NCBI GenBank assembly: GCA_025093985.1
Contig: JACAAK010000010.1
Location: 1,079,501-1,143,500, forward strand
Length of the DNA: 64,000 nucleotides
Direction: 5' to 3'
Origin: Calvatia gigantea
Taxonomy: Eukaryota; Basidiomycota; Agaricomycetes; Agaricales; Lycoperdaceae
Part shown: in pieces, positions 11,348-23,918 of the stretch
How the letters are laid out: the number at the start of each line of letters is the position of its first letter
How positions within the stretch are numbered: the stretch's first letter is position 1
Notes under the pieces: generated by a model
Seen by the model: only the letters and a program-made list of their open reading frames with translations
Database searches by the model: none
Told to the model about the DNA's origin: nothing
Translations under genes and position numbers: made by a program

Positions 11348-12416
11348 TCACACAGTACGCTCGTGGGTTGAGACTTGGTTCGGATCAGTCTGTATCCTTG
11401 AATTGTCCTCTCTTCCCCGGTTAAATGCCCTACCGAGAGCAACTTGGTGGATTATTATCACAGATGCTAGTGCCTGGTAAAGTCAACCTTGAGTCGGCCT
11501 GATAACTGCTAGGCCATGTTACCCGCAAATTAGTCTAAGGCATACCTGACTCTGAGGGGCCATAAGCCCAATGACACTACCAAACGTCCTTCCAGTCCCA
11601 AGTCCCACAGCAACAGCAATCGCAATCGGTACATTGACACCAGCCGACTCGAGCAAGATCTCGATGATTCGGCGGTGTTGTACCGTAAGGGCCTTGTTGC
11701 CCAGGACTGCTACTACCATTTTTCGGTGTACAAGTAGGCGGGTGGTGAGAAACAGAGTTGCATAGATATTCAATGCTGAGTTGGATGCAATCGGTATACT
11801 GGGGTTATGCATGTCAGGTAGTGCAGCAGTTAGGCTTCCTGTTACTAGATTGCCCGTTAAGTGGTGTATTTTCCTCGGAGTTTGCATTTTATACCCAACA
11901 TTAGTACCCAAAGGCAAGCCGGAAAGACCCATAACATGTTTCCCCACTTTGATGAGTTATATGGTCCGAGGGCTCTTTGGACTGTGAAACACCTCCACAC
12001 CTTGAAGTAACAGTTGTTTAACAGGTTATAGGAAAATTGCATACTGGACGTACGAGAATTCCATCTGCCAAAAGCCCAACAACCAATATCGTTGATCCCA
12101 TAGCTTTACCCCATCCCCCAAGAGTCTTGTGTATTTTGTCTGGTGACCGGGATGAGAAAATAGCAAGACCGTTTTCCAGGATGAACGCTTCAATATCAAG
12201 GGTGAGAACCATCAACAATAATATGATGATATAGGATCGTAGGAAATGATTCCGCCTTGAAAACGCCCCACCCGACCCCTTTGAAGATAAAAGAAAGATA
12301 GAGGAGATTCCCAGGGCGAGGAGCACACCCGTTAACAGGACACCCAAGAGGAGTCCAGTCATATGCAGCATCTGATCGTGCAGGGTGGTGCGGAGGTCCT
12401 CTGTGTCGGAGCTCAT
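11348..12416 (-). CDS. Seven-helix membrane protein, array copy B
   Basis: Uncharacterised integral membrane protein with exons 12416-12054, 12000-11895, 11838-11546 and 11473-11348 (295 aa), all in frame with GT-AG introns of 53, 56 and 72 bases. Hydrophobic segments lie near residues 22-45, 57-80, 100-120, 131-155, 162-195, 208-232 and the start of exon 4 (ALASVIIIHQVALG). The layout (three helices, WRCF..., IYATLFLTTRLL, I.ILLESA, then IIIHQVALG) resembles large seven-helix families of unknown function in Agaricomycetes. It lacks about eight residues (VYPDIPGT-like) present in siblings. A TATATA-like motif lies about 65 bases upstream of the ATG. Ligand and localisation are unknown. Confidence 0.75.
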
Positions 12417-13004
12417 GGTGAACGATGATGGGAGGTTTCTGGTTTTGCAGGACATCTCGCGACATCTCATACACCCCGATATATAGTACGGGGACAGCGG
12501 CATTCTTCTATGATTATCAAGGTTCAGGCGTTAGAGTCGGAAGCTACGCAAGACTCCTGCGGAGCTGATATGGATCTGCTGGTAGCCACAAGACCATGAG
12601 CAGTGAGTGATCGCGACGTGTATATCTATACCAGCGACTGGCATCTTTAGATAGATTCTGGATGCACAGCTGCCCAGGATCTAGACAAGTGCACAGCCTT
12701 CATTTCCGCTCATTACGGCGAATCCAAGGAAACTATCGGTGCATTGAAATAACGGTAGGAGTTACAGCACTCATCGAATGCTCCAATACCTTCTTCCTGT
12801 TGGGTGGCGCTCGGATGCCCTCTCTTGTCCGCGAGATGATCTGACAGCTGTGTTCGCGAGAGTGGTGTTGGCTTGTGATCCGGGGTAATCATGTCATAGG
12901 TTCGTGATACACTTCGTCCCTGTACCCTGAGCTTGAGACGTCAAGGAAAGTGATATCCGTTCTTTCATGCACTCGGGCCTGTGCAAATTGCTTTGCAGTC
13001 ATAG
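12417..13004. other. Upstream flank of copy B
   Basis: Promoter-side spacer. It includes the TATATA-like motif near 12478-12485 and blocks shared with the upstream flanks of copies C, F and K. No gene recognised. Confidence 0.4.
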
Positions 13005-14450
13005 TTATGGAGGGTATGAGTTAAGTAGGTGTTGGAGTTGGATGAGACGGAATGAATTTACGTGGTGGTTATTATTAAAGACATGTGTGGTGAGAAGTGG
13101 GATGGGGAGGAAGAGAAGGTGGCGGTTACTGTGGGGAAAGGGTGGTGAGGGAAGAGGTCGCGCGTTTACAGGGAGGGGGCGGGTGGTTTGGAGGTGAGTG
13201 ACGGGTCTTGGGATGTTAGGGCCCGATGAGCGTTCTGAGGCAGGTTAGAATCCGCTTAGACATGTTAACGACTGGACGATTTTTTTGTGGAGGACATGGG
13301 TTCACCTGTTCGTAAAGCCAAACCTCACCATCAAAATGTTCCCTCACTAACCGCTCAAAGTCTTCTACTTTTTTAGCGTGGTAGATATCCATTTTGGCCT
13401 GGTGGTGTTCAAGACCATTTCGCAGTGGGAGGCGAGCTCGGCTTTTGTTTTGTCGGCGTTGGTTGTATCGGATAAGGTAGATTTGTAGGTGGTGATAATG
13501 GGTTCGTATATTGTGCCGGGGTGCCATGGATTTGAGGGATTCGTGCGTTGTGAGTTGGGTTCTTCAGTCCTAATGTCCTCTGTGTCAACTTGGGAGTAAG
13601 GGAGAGGGAGGAGACGTACATGGTCATCGTAGAGACTAACTTCTTGTTCTTGCGCTTTGTAGGAATTTTGCTGGAGCCCCTTCGTGAGTCCCAGGCAGTC
13701 TACAGGCACAATGAATCAAACTGGAAAGAGTAAAGTGGGGGAACGCACCCCTACGATGGTCCCACCAACACCACGCCGAACCTTTGTTCACCATACCTCT
13801 ACATCCTCTCCTGGCCTCTCCTCTGCGTCCTCCTCTTCAGAAATCTGATCCTGATAACCTCCAGCAAAGGGTGAAGTGTTCACCCCTAAAATACCAAGCC
13901 CAAGCCTCCTCTCAGCTCTAGGCCATTTCAAGCCTGAGTTCCCTAACTTTGGATAAGATACCCCTCGGGCCTTGGGCAGCTTTAACGCGGATATTGAATG
14001 TAGAAGAGGCTATTTCAGTGTCTTCAGCGTTGACGTTAAATGCGGGGTGGTACACTTTGACGTAGAAGGAGGCACTGGCTGGGGGAAAGGATGTATGTGC
14101 CAGGAGAAGGGTTTTCCATTCCTGTTGTAAAACCTCGGGGATTAGTAGGGGTGTGGTGGGTAGGAGCAGGAAATAGATGACGGCTCACACTGTCGTTCTT
14201 CACAGCTGAGGAAGAATGTTACGATTTTGGTATATCGGGCAATAGGATGCCGTACGGTTTTGTTGCCGTAGCGTTCAAGATCGCCTGCCCCGAGGCCAAA
14301 GCAGAATGGAGGGTGAACGCCGTTTCGAAAGCAATTCTAACAGGAACACAATTGAAGTAAGGAGGGGTTGACTTGTATTCGACCGTCCGTTCCGCTGGCG
14401 ATAATGCATTCCCTGGAACTGGCGCTCCTAGAATTGACACAGTATTTGTA
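13005..14450 (-). pseudogene. Decayed SH3-PX-BAR fragment (PX end, BAR and tail)
   Basis: Going down the minus strand, 14450-13950 matches the end of the PX exon and the start of the BAR exon (TPPYFNCVPV-type decay, then the YAKVYHPAF-equivalent region). 13709-13365 contains LGLTKGLQ, LYDDHVRL and IYEPIITTYKSTLS; 13410-13330 contains MDIYHAKKVEDFERLVREH; and 13255-13005 matches the proline-rich tail. Frameshifts separate these blocks. The SH3 exon is absent. This copy keeps the frame across KVEDFER, where the full gene at 53426-56284 has one extra base. Confidence 0.75.
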
Positions 14451-14968
14451 ATGCAGAACAGGACGCTATCGTGTCTGGTGGGATGGTATCTCCCGCTTCA
14501 AGCCGGACTGGTGGCGGTGGTAGGTATTTGCTGGTTGGGCGCAGAACTAGGGGTGGGAACTGGGACAGACATTAGCAGAGGACACCAATTTTACTATGCA
14601 TCGACGATCCTTCCTGTAATTGCCCTGTCACAGACCAAATTGTACTACAAGAGACAACAGTGTCAGCGCAGCACAAGGAGTAGGCAATACCGGGAGGGGT
14701 GCTAGGAGTGATCCAAAAGCAGGGAGTACCCTACGGTGAAGTGACCCAGGACCATAGAACAGAAGAGAAGGGGCCAGCAGCGGGTAAGGGAAGAGGAGAG
14801 GACAAGCGCTTACTAGCACTTATTACAAGGCCCAGGGAGAAGTAGAGTTACGAAAACCAACTGCAGTGAGGATGAGGTTCGACCCTCGATGAGAGTTTCA
14901 GCCCGTCCGTCCCATTGCCTGCAGCCTTCGCTTCGCTCCAATAACACACCGATAGAGGAGATATTTTA
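14451..14968. other. Array spacer between PX and Plavaka-like remnants
   Basis: Repetitive spacer also found at 20430-20720, 28300-28800 and 35900-36400. It contains short frames only. Confidence 0.35.
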
Positions 14969-15418
14969 CTAGTCGATGAAACGGTACAAATATTCATCAG
15001 TAAAGGGGTTTAAAAAAAGTTTGGCAGCAATCAAATACATTTGGCTCATGCAATCATCAGGAGCATACTTTGGCCCGAAAACGAGATGCACAGTGCGTAC
15101 CATATCGGAAACGGAGACAATACTTCCAATAATCTCACCATCCGCACCCTCTCGACGATCTTGTTGGACAAATATCTTGGACATTGAGTGGTTGGAGTCA
15201 GGGCACGAAAAGCTTGTATACCATTCAGTGTAAGCTAGGTGTTCCGGAATATACCAGGGACCACGACAGCATGTATTTTGGGAAGCATTGAGAATACGGG
15301 CGGATGCGACCGGTACGCAACCATGGGCATATCGAAAATGTGGTGTGAACACATTGGTGGGCTCATCATGAATTCCGTTGGCCGGTCCGAATGCATGCAG
15401 TCCCCTGTACCGCAGCAT
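14969..15418 (-). pseudogene. Plavaka-like transposase C-terminal remnant
   Basis: The minus-strand frame contains CVPVASARI, then YTEWYTSFS, QQDRREGADGEIIGSIVSV, VRTVHLVFG and LFLNPFTDEYLY. This order (EWFTPF-like, then a basic/serine stretch, then I.RS.HL, then FYLNPF.) is what I know from the C-terminus of Plavaka (CACTA-related) transposases of Agaricomycetes. Only about 150 residues remain and no catalytic domain is present. Related copies lie at 20724, 28790 and 36395. Confidence 0.55.
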
Positions 15419-15835
15419 TCATATGTCTCACCAGCACAGAATGAAGTACGTGTGGTGTCAGTTGCAGGAGTGGCAGGATTAAAATCATTACTTCGATACT
15501 TTATCGTCAGTTGGAAAAACCGTGTCTTTGCCGGAGGGGCAATCAGTGGTGTGGGAGGTTTGAATCAACAGGATTTTGAGATGCTGGAGACTCGGAGGCT
15601 CAGGGTAACCTCGAATGCAACTTCAATACCAGTATTAAGCGTGCATAGACTGTGACCTGATCAATATTCTAGGGCTTGATAGTCGAAATTGGGTGACTCC
15701 AGAGGATGGGTACATCGTTTCGCAGAGCAACTTTGAAAACTGAAATGTTCAAACCTCCGTTGTTGCATAGCTGATTTTCCACAATGGCAAGGTACACAAT
15801 GACACATCTCTCCTCCATTCCCTCATCCGACGCAC
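15419..15835. other. 3' flank of copy C with short tail fragment
   Basis: 15420-15490 matches the VFDSA..RPVSV part of the SH3-PX-BAR tail. The rest is the 3' flank shared by the array genes (CGGAGGCTCAGGGT and CGCAGAGCAA-type motifs). No gene recognised. Confidence 0.45.
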
Positions 15836-16918
15836 TCATGGGTTGAGGCTCGAATCGGATGTGATAACTTGTGTCCTTGAATCATCCTCTCTTCCCCGGC
15901 TGAATGCCCTACCAAGAGCAACTTGGTGAATGATTATCACAGATGCCAATGCCTGATAAAATCGACCTTTCAGCCTGAGAATTGCCAGGTCGCATTTCCC
16001 GCAAATCAGTTTAAAGCACACCTGACTTGGAGCGGCCATAAGCCCAACGACTCCACAAAATGTTCTTCCAGTCCCAAGTCCCACAGCGACGATGATCACC
16101 ATCGGCACATTGACTGCGGCCGACTTGAGCAGGATCCTGACAATATGGAGATGTGGCAGTGTAAGTGCTTTTTCACCCGAAACTGCTGTTACCATTTTTC
16201 AGTGTGCGAGTAAGTGGGTGGTGAGAAGTAGTGTCGCGTAGACGTTCAATGCTGAGTTGGATGCAAGCGCGATTGTACTGGGTATATCGGGATAGACAAG
16301 ATTGTGCAGATCAAATAGCGCAGCAGATACGCTTCCTGCAACTAAAGTACTCACTAAGTGATGCCCTTCCTTCGGAGTTTCGTGCTTCGTACCCAGTGTT
16401 AGGATCCATAGGCAAGCTGGAATGGCCCACCATACATTTCCCCACTTTGATGACCTATACAGTCCGAGGGCCCTTTGGACCATGAAACATCTCCACACCT
16501 TTTAGTAGTGCCCGTTTAAGAGGTTACAGGGTAGGTGCCCGGATAGACTTACGAGGACCCCATCTGTCAAAAGCCTGACCACCAACGTCGTTGAGCCTAA
16601 AACTTCGCCCCATACTCTAGGAGACACCTATATCCTGTGTGGGGACTGAGAGGAGAAGATAACAAGAAAGTTTCCCAGAATAAAGGCTTCAATATCTAAG
16701 GTGAGAACCACCAACAATAATATGATGATGGTATAAAGACGTAGGAACTGATTCCTTTTCGACAAACCTCCGTCCGACCTCTTTGAAGACAAAAGGAAGA
16801 TAGAGGAGATTCCCGGGATGAAGAGGATGCCTATCAACAGGACCCCAATGAGGACCCCAATCATACGCACCATCTGGTCGTACAGGATGTCATAGAGGTC
16901 CTTTGTGCTGGAACTCAT
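15836..16918 (-). pseudogene. Seven-helix membrane protein, array copy C (two nonsense codons)
   Basis: Starts at MSSSTKDL (16918). Exon 1 is 366 bases, one codon longer than the family norm, and still in frame. It carries TAG where siblings have CAG (HRIQVSP, near 16631), and exon 3 carries TGA where siblings have CGA (LLAHRKMV, near 16198). Both fit C-to-T change on the coding strand. All splice sites and the C-terminal ALASVIIIHQVALGRAFSRGRED block are intact. Readthrough is not expected, so it is called a pseudogene. Confidence 0.75.
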
Positions 16919-17887
16919 CGTGACGGGAGGTCCCTGGTTTTGTGGGGTATCTTGGGATATCAACCCAATATATAGTATTGGGACAACGACGAATTCTTCC
17001 ATGATAATCATCGCTCGAGCGCTAGAGTTGAAAGCCCCCCGGACCTGATAACCATCTACTGATGGCCACAAGGTCATGAGCAATGTGTGGTTACAGCGTG
17101 TGTATCTGTCAACTACTAGCCTCACCTTCAGATAGACTCTGGTTGCACTGCTAGGTACCACGCTGAGTCCGAGGAAACTTTTGATGCATTGAATTAACGA
17201 TCAAGGTCACAGCGCTCACAATGCCTACTTTCTGTTGGGTGGCACGATGTTTTCTCCTGTCCGTAAGATAATCTGACAAACTATGTTCGCATGTGTGGTG
17301 TTGACCCGCGACCCGGGGAATGTCATGTCATATGCCGTTGTGATATGCTCTGCCCTTGACTAGCTTGACTCCTGACCTCGAGACCTCAAGGGAAGCGTCA
17401 TCCGTTCTTTCTATTGGATAAAACCGAGGCGATGATGTTCGTCATGGTACGAAGTAAAGGAACATAAGGTCGCGGTGTACTCAAATATGTCATGTGATGA
17501 ATATACCGACACTTTCATGCATTCGGACCTGCAAACCTTAACACGTACATTTCTATTATCAGAGCTTATCCAAATGATATGGTACATGCAGTGCCCATCA
17601 GTCATTTTTTTTTGAGAACATCAACGGGGACATGAATCTATACAAGGACCAAATCCCACCTCCACCCAAGACTGAAACCTCATAAATACACTCCCCCTCT
17701 CCGCCTCTCGTGTCTGCCACTCCCCTTTTACCTTTTGAATCCCCACTGCCATTACTGAACGACGCTGCAAATGCTCACAAAACTAACAAAGCTAAGTACA
17801 AAGCTACAAAACGCATCACTTTGCAAAGCTGAACTAGCAACTGCAAAGCAATGTTCAAACTTCCGTTGTCGAGTAACGGACTCGTCG
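16919..17887. other. Spacer between copies C and D
   Basis: Upstream flank of C and 3' flank of D. Around 17536 the sequence ACCTTAACACG is the empty site that corresponds to the hAT-like insertion at 50653 (ACCTTAAC target). No gene recognised. Confidence 0.45.
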
Positions 17888-19017
17888 CTACAAGGACTCG
17901 GTACACACATCTCTCCTGTCTTCTTTGGTATGGTATGCCCATGTGTCGAAATTTGACTCGGATGCAACCTGTGTCCTTGTGTCGGTCTCTCTTCGGCTAA
18001 ATGCCCTATCAAGAGCGACTTGGTGAATGATTATCACGGATCCCAATGCCTGGTAACATCAACCTTTCAGTTTGGGGATTGCCAGACCGCGTTGCCCGAA
18101 AGTTAGTTCAAGGCACACCTGACTCTGAGGGGCGATAAGCCTAACAACACCACTAAATGTACTTCCAATCCCAAATCCTACAGCGATAGCAATCGCCATT
18201 GGCACATTGACGGCAGCCGACTCGAGCAGGATCCTGACGATACGGAGGTGTGACCATGCAAGAGCTTTATCACCCAGAGCTACTATTACCATTTTTCGGT
18301 GTGCGAGTAGGCGGGTGGTGAGAAACAGAGTCGCATAGATGTGCAATGCTGAGTTGGATGCACCTGTTATTGTACCAGGTATATTGGGGTAGGCGGGATT
18401 GTGCACGTCAGGTAATGCGGCAGTTATGGTTCCTGTAACTGAAATACTACTCGTTGAGTGATGTGTTTTCTTCGAAGTTTGTATTTGTACCCAGCATTAG
18501 GATCCATAGGCAAGCTGGAAAGACCCAGAACATGTTTCCCCACTTTGACGAGTTATATGATCCGAGGGCTCTTTGGACCTCGAAACACCTCCACACCTAG
18601 GAGTAGCACCCATTTAAAGGGTGGAAAAGGCGAGGGGATAAGTGCCAAGATGGACGTGCAAGAACCCCGTCTGCCAGAAGCCCGATAACCAGCATCGTTG
18701 AACCCATAACTTTAACCCATACTCCGAGAGACTCTTGTATCTTGTGTGGTGGCTAAGAAGATTACAAGGTAATTTCCTAGGATGAACTCTTCAATGTCTA
18801 GGATGAGAACTATCAGCAATAAAACGATGATATAGACACGTAGGAAATAATTCCGTTTCGACAAGCCTCTGTCCAACCCCTTTGAGGATAAAAGGAAGAC
18901 CGAGGAGACACCTAAAGCGAGGAGGATGCCCGTCAAAAGGGCACCAATGAAAAGCCCAATCATCTGCACCATCTGGTCGTACAAGATGACATAAAGGTCT
19001 TCCGTGCCAGGGCTCAT
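17888..19017 (-). pseudogene. Seven-helix membrane protein, array copy D (5-base deletion)
   Basis: Starts at MSPGTEDLYVILYDQM (19017). Exon 1 is 358 bases, five short of the family length. The deletion lies in the VIFSSQPPHK segment near 18755 and shifts the frame before the third helix. The exon 1 donor reads GC instead of GT (18659-18658). Exons 2-4 keep WRCF.VQRALG, IYATLFLTTRLL, IVRILLESAAVNVP and SVIIIHQVAL. Confidence 0.72.
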
Positions 19018-19359
19018 GGTAATGGGAGGTCCCTGGTTTAGTGGGGGTATCTTGCAGTATCACTTGTTCACCCTAATATACAACATGAAAGCGGCAGCAT
19101 CCCCCATAATTATCATCATTAAAACACTCGACCACAAGGCCCCTGCGAACTTGATATCAATTTACTGGAGTTATATGAGTCGGACGACTTGGTTGGCCAC
19201 GAGTAGCAAGTGATTGCAATACGTAGATATATGGTAACATACCAACCACTGACACCATCAAACACAATTCGGATGGCACAGTCAAGTTGCATTCCGAGCG
19301 CTCGAGTTCATCATGGCCAACCTTCATTGGCTTTGTTTCCAATAGCAAGGAGTCCCAGA
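19018..19359. other. Upstream flank of copy D
   Basis: Array spacer with the presumed promoter of copy D. No gene recognised. Confidence 0.35.
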
Positions 19360-20430
19360 AAACTATTCCCGTGTTATAGTGGTCGCGATTTGGAGTATCG
19401 ATGCGCTTATGACTTCTTTTAATTGGATTGGGCGGTATTCTCCCCCACCTTGGTGATCTGACGTTATTCGCAGGCACTTTGTAGAGTCTCGCTGAGCTTC
19501 TGGAGCCCCTTCGCGAGTCTCAGGCAGTCTACACGCACAATAAGTCGAACTGAAAAGAGTGATGCAGGGGAACGCGCCTTTACAATTGTCCCACCAACAC
19601 CATGCCCCATCCTTATTCACCAGACCGCTACACCCTTCCCTGGCCTCCTCCTCCTCTTCAACAAAATGATTCTGATAGCCCCCTCCAGTAAAGGTGAAGC
19701 GAGCCTCCCCAAAATAGTGTATCCAAGTCCCCTCTCAGCTCTCACCATCTCAAGCGTGGCTTCCTTGACTTTGGAGAAGATACCCCTCAGGCCTTGTATG
19801 CTCCGAGACACAGCTTTAACATGAGTGCCGAATGTAGAAGAGATTATTTCAGCGCTTTCGGCATCGATGTTGAATGTAGGGTGGTATACTTTGGCGTAGA
19901 AGGAGGGACCAGCCGGGGGAGAATATATGCACCGGGAGAAGGGCTTCCCATTGCTATTTTAAAACCTTGGGGAATATTATGGGTGTGGTGGGTAAGAGTG
20001 GGAGACGGATAGTAGCTCACATTGTCGTTCTCGCAGGCTGAGGAAGAATGTAACGATTTCGGTATATCGTGCAGTAAGATGCCGAACAATTTTGTTGATG
20101 CATTGTTCGAGATCGTCTGCCCCCGAAGCCGAAGGCGGGATGGCAGGTGTATGCCCTTTCGAATGCGAGCTCCGACAGGAACACAATTGAAGCAGGGAGG
20201 AGTTGACTTGTGGTCGACCACCCATTCCGCCGGCGGTGAGTTGTTTCCTGGAACAGACACGCCTAGAGCTGACAATGTTGACACCAGCACTCGCAGTGCA
20301 AGAAGACGTTATCGTGGCCGGTGGGATGGCATCTGCCGCTTCAGGCTGGGCGGCGGTGGGTTGGCGGTGTGTATTTGCTGGTTGGGCACAGAAATAGGGA
20401 TGGGAACTGGGCCAGACACTGGTAGAGGGC
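19360..20430 (-). pseudogene. Decayed SH3-PX-BAR fragment (PX end and BAR)
   Basis: 20140-20030 reads DLEQCINKIVRH...TEIVTFFLS, matching LERYINKIVRHPIARYAEIVTFFLS of the PX domain. 19940-19850 reads VPPSTPKYTTLHS, the out-of-frame equivalent of the BAR start in the full gene. 19811-19620 reads SIQGLRGIFSKVKEATLEMVRAERGLGY, the BAR first helix. 19560-19450 retains the LQ.L.ETLQ region. Frameshifts separate the blocks; the SH3 exon and the tail are missing. Confidence 0.75.
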
Positions 20431-20723
20431 ACCAGCTGGAGCATGTAGTGCCGCGAGAGGTGGCAGAAGTGATACAAAAGCGGGGAGTAGTGAAGCGAGC
20501 TAACTAGGAACGAAGGCCAGCAGCTCGACTGGTTCTGGGATAAGTTGCATGGAAAAACTAACTGCAGTGAGGGTGGGGGTTCGACCCCCGATGAGAGTTT
20601 GAGCCTGTCCCATTGCCAGCAGCTCGCACTCTCGTGGCCTTCGCATGGAGATTGCATTCTCCGCCGAGATCGAGAAGGTTTGCGCCAATAATACATCGAT
20701 AGAGGGGATATCTTACTAGTCAA

Positions 20724-21125
20724 TTAAACGTACAAATGTCTATCAGTAAAGGGCTTCAAGTAAAAAGTCCGGCAACGATCAAATACATTTCTCCTCACCC
20801 AATCATCAGGAGCATAATTTGGCCCGAAAACGAGATGCACGCTGCGTACTATATCAAAAACGGGGACAATACTTCCAATAATCCCACCATCCGCACCCCC
20901 TTGACGATCTTGTTGGACAGATATCTTGAACGTTGAGTATTGGGGCCCGGGGTCAGGGCGCGAAAAGTTTGTATACCATTCAGCGTAAGCTTGGTGTTCT
21001 GGAACATACCAGGAAACACGACAGCCTAGATTTTGGGGGGCATTGAAAATATGAGCGGATGTGACCGGCACGCAACCTTGGGCATGTCGAAAATATGGCA
21101 TGAAAACATCGGTTACCCACCGCAT
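20724..21125 (-). pseudogene. Plavaka-like transposase C-terminal remnant
   Basis: The best preserved copy: CVPVTSAHIFNAP, SWYVPEHQAYAEWYTNFSRPD, KISVQQDRQGGADGG, IVRSVHLVFG and FYLKPFTDRHLYV in one open frame. The pattern matches the C-terminal region of Plavaka transposases. A short tail fragment of the SH3-PX-BAR gene joins directly at its 5' side (21135-21250). No terminal repeats were found, so it moved with the array rather than on its own. Confidence 0.58.
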
Positions 21126-21250
21126 ATTCCCTTCGTGGCCCTGTTGGTTCGAACGCAGACAGTCCCCTGCACCACAGCACTCACAGCTCCCATCAGCATA
21201 GAATCAAATGCATGCGGCGTCGGCTGGGGGAATGGTGGTATTATTACTTC

Positions 21251-21595
21251 GACACTTCATCGTCAGTTGGGAAAGCAATGTGTTTGGGGGGGCGCAATCT
21301 GGTGTGGGAGGTTGAATCAAACAGGATTTTGAGATGCTGGAGACTCGGAGGCTCAGCATGACCTCGAATGCAGCTCCAACATCAGTACTCAGTATTGAGC
21401 AGGCGCAGTCCCGATCAATATTCTATGGGCCAAACAGTCGAAATTGGGTGACTCTAAAGGATGGACACATCGTTTCACAGAGTAACTTTGAAAACCACAA
21501 AGAAATGTTTAAACTTTCGTTGTTGCATAGCTGATTCTCCGCAATGACGAGGTACATGATGACGTATCTCTCCTTCATTCCCTCATTCGACGCGC
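21251..21595. other. 3' flank of copy E
   Basis: Conserved 3' flank of the array genes, without coding content. Confidence 0.35.
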
Positions 21596-22676
21596 TCAGG
21601 GGTTGAGGCTTGAATCGGATGTGACAACGTGTGTCCTTGAATCGTCCTCTCTTCCCCGGCTGAATGCCCTACCAAGAGCAACTTGGTGAATGATTATCAC
21701 AGATGCCACTGCCTGATAAAATCAACCTTTCAGCCTGAGAATTGCCAGATTGCATTGCCGCGAATTAGCTCAAGGTGCACCTGACTTGGAGCGGCGATAA
21801 GCCCAGCGGCTACACCAAATGTTCTTCCAGTCCTAAGTCCCACAGCGACAACGATCGCCATCGGCACATTGACTGCGGCCGACTCGAGCAGGATCCTGAC
21901 AATATGGAGATGTGGCAGTGTAAGTGCTTTATCGCCCAGAACTGCTATCACCATTTTTCGGTGTGCGAGTAAGCGGGTGGTGAGAAATAGAGTTGCGTAG
22001 ATATTCAACGCTGAGTTGGATGCAATTGTTATCGCACCAGGTATGCCAGTGTAGACGAAATTGTGCACGTCAAATGATGTAACAATTATACTTCCTGTAA
22101 CTAGGCTACTCGTTAAGTGATTTGCTTTCCTTGGAAGTTGCGCGTTTTTTTACCCAGTGTTAGGATCCATAGGCAAGCTGGAATGACCCACCACACATTT
22201 CCCCACTTCGAGGAATTATATGATCCGAGGGCTCTTTGGACCATGAAACACCTCCACACCTAGAAGAAGTACTCGTTTGAAAGGTTAGGGGACAAGTGGC
22301 GTAATGGACGTACGAGAACCCCATCTGCCAGAAGCATGACAGCCAACGTCGTTGAATTGAAAACTTAAATTTATACCCCATGAGACTCTTGTATCTTGTG
22401 TGGTGGCTGAGAAGAGAAGATTGAAAGATGATTTCGTAGGATGAACACTTCAATATCGAAGGTGAGAACTACCAGCATTAAAACGATGATATAAACGCGG
22501 AGGAAACGATTCTGTATCAATGAGCTTCTGTCCGACCCCTCTGAGGATAAAAGAAGCACAGAGGAGACGCCTAAAGCGAGGAGGATGCCTGTCAAAAGGG
22601 CGAAAATGAGGAGCCCAATCATATGCACCACCTGGTCATACAAGAAGGCGTGGAGGTCTTCTGTACCAGGACTCAT
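21596..22676 (-). pseudogene. Seven-helix membrane protein, array copy E (in-frame stops)
   Basis: Starts at MSPGTEDLHAFLYDQV (22676). Exon 1 has the family length of 363 bases, but the GVWVKVF segment is changed to GV-stop-I-stop-VF near 22370-22380. Exons 2-4 are open: WRCFMVQRALG.., IPGAITIASNSALNIYATLFLTTRLL, IVRILLESAAVNVPMAIVVAVG and SVIIIHQVALGRAF. The lesion consists of substitutions without a length change. Confidence 0.72.
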
Positions 22677-23339
22677 GGTGATGGCAGGTCGGAGTATCTT
22701 GCTGTATCTCGTCCACCTTACCTAGGGCCTGATATACAATGTGAAAACCACAGCATTCTTCCGTAATTATTGCCATTAAAGCACTAGACCCCAAGGCCTC
22801 TGTGGACTTAATATCAGTCAACTGGAGTCAGACGACTCGGATCACAAGGTTAGCCGTGAGCAGCGAGTGATTGTAACGTGTACACATACCAATTCCGATG
22901 CAGTCAAGTTACCTTCCGAGCACCCCCGAGCCCATCACGGTTAACCTTCATTGTCTTGATTTTCAATTACCAGGAGGGGTCCAAGAAATCTACTGATGTA
23001 CTCTCCTGACTGCTTTTTACGGGATTGGGCAAGGTTTCCTCCGCCAGCGAGGTAACCCGGTGAATTGTGATCCAAAGAATCATGTCATAGGTTGCCAGAG
23101 TGAAGCAAGGGTGTATTTTGAGTTGATCTGACCTAGTCTATGCTCCGACGATATAGCCTGTTCTGTCCTTGATTCCTGAGATTGTGAGAGAGGCACGGAC
23201 TACTACTGCGCACCGCAGAAAATTTGTATGCTCAAATCTGTGAGGATCATTTAAACAGTCATGTTTTCCATGACCAAAGCCCAAACAAATGATACGCATG
23301 GTACATACAATGTGCACGAAATCCAAAAAGCACATTCAC
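22677..23339. other. Upstream flank of copy E
   Basis: Array spacer with the presumed promoter of copy E. It is similar to 30717-31500 and 44588-45340. No gene recognised. Confidence 0.4.
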
Positions 23340-23698
23340 AAAACCAGCGAGGCTCGGTGCAAAACTAAAACTTCACACGAAGGACCAAACCCCACCGACT
23401 GACGCTCAAGACCAACACCGTCAAAAACACTCTCCTTCGCTGTTTCCTTCTCCCTCTCCCTCTCCCATTCCTCCACCTGGCTCGAGTTCCTAGCGTTGCC
23501 ACTGCTGCTTGTGGTGGTGGTGGTGGTGCAGTGTTGGTAAGGCTGGAATTTCTGGGAATTAGGGAGGGTATGAGTTAAATTGGAGTTGGAGTCAGATGAG
23601 ATTGGACGATTTTGTGTGTGGTTACAATTGAGGGTGTGTATGGTAAGAAGTGGGATGCAGAGGAGTAGGAGGAGGAGGAGGAGGTGTTGGCAACCCAC
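23340..23698 (-). pseudogene. Fragment of SH3-PX-BAR C-terminal tail
   Basis: The minus strand reads CIPLLTIHTLNCNHT and TTTTTTSSSGNARNSS, matching the tail exon of the full gene when that is read one frame over. PX and BAR parts are absent between copies E and F. Confidence 0.6.
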
Positions 23699-23918
23699 AG
23701 ATCCAGGGTGACCTCTAACGCAGCTTTGTCAGTACTCAGTAGGCGCAGTCCTGATCAAAATTCCAGGGGCTCGACAATCGAATTTGATCCTGGAGGATGG
23801 GCATATCATTCCGCAGAACAACCTTGAAGACTACAAAGAAATGTCAAAACTCCTGTTGTTGCATCACTGATCCTCCGCAATGACAAGGTACACGCTGGCA
23901 TATCTCTCCTTGGTTCTC

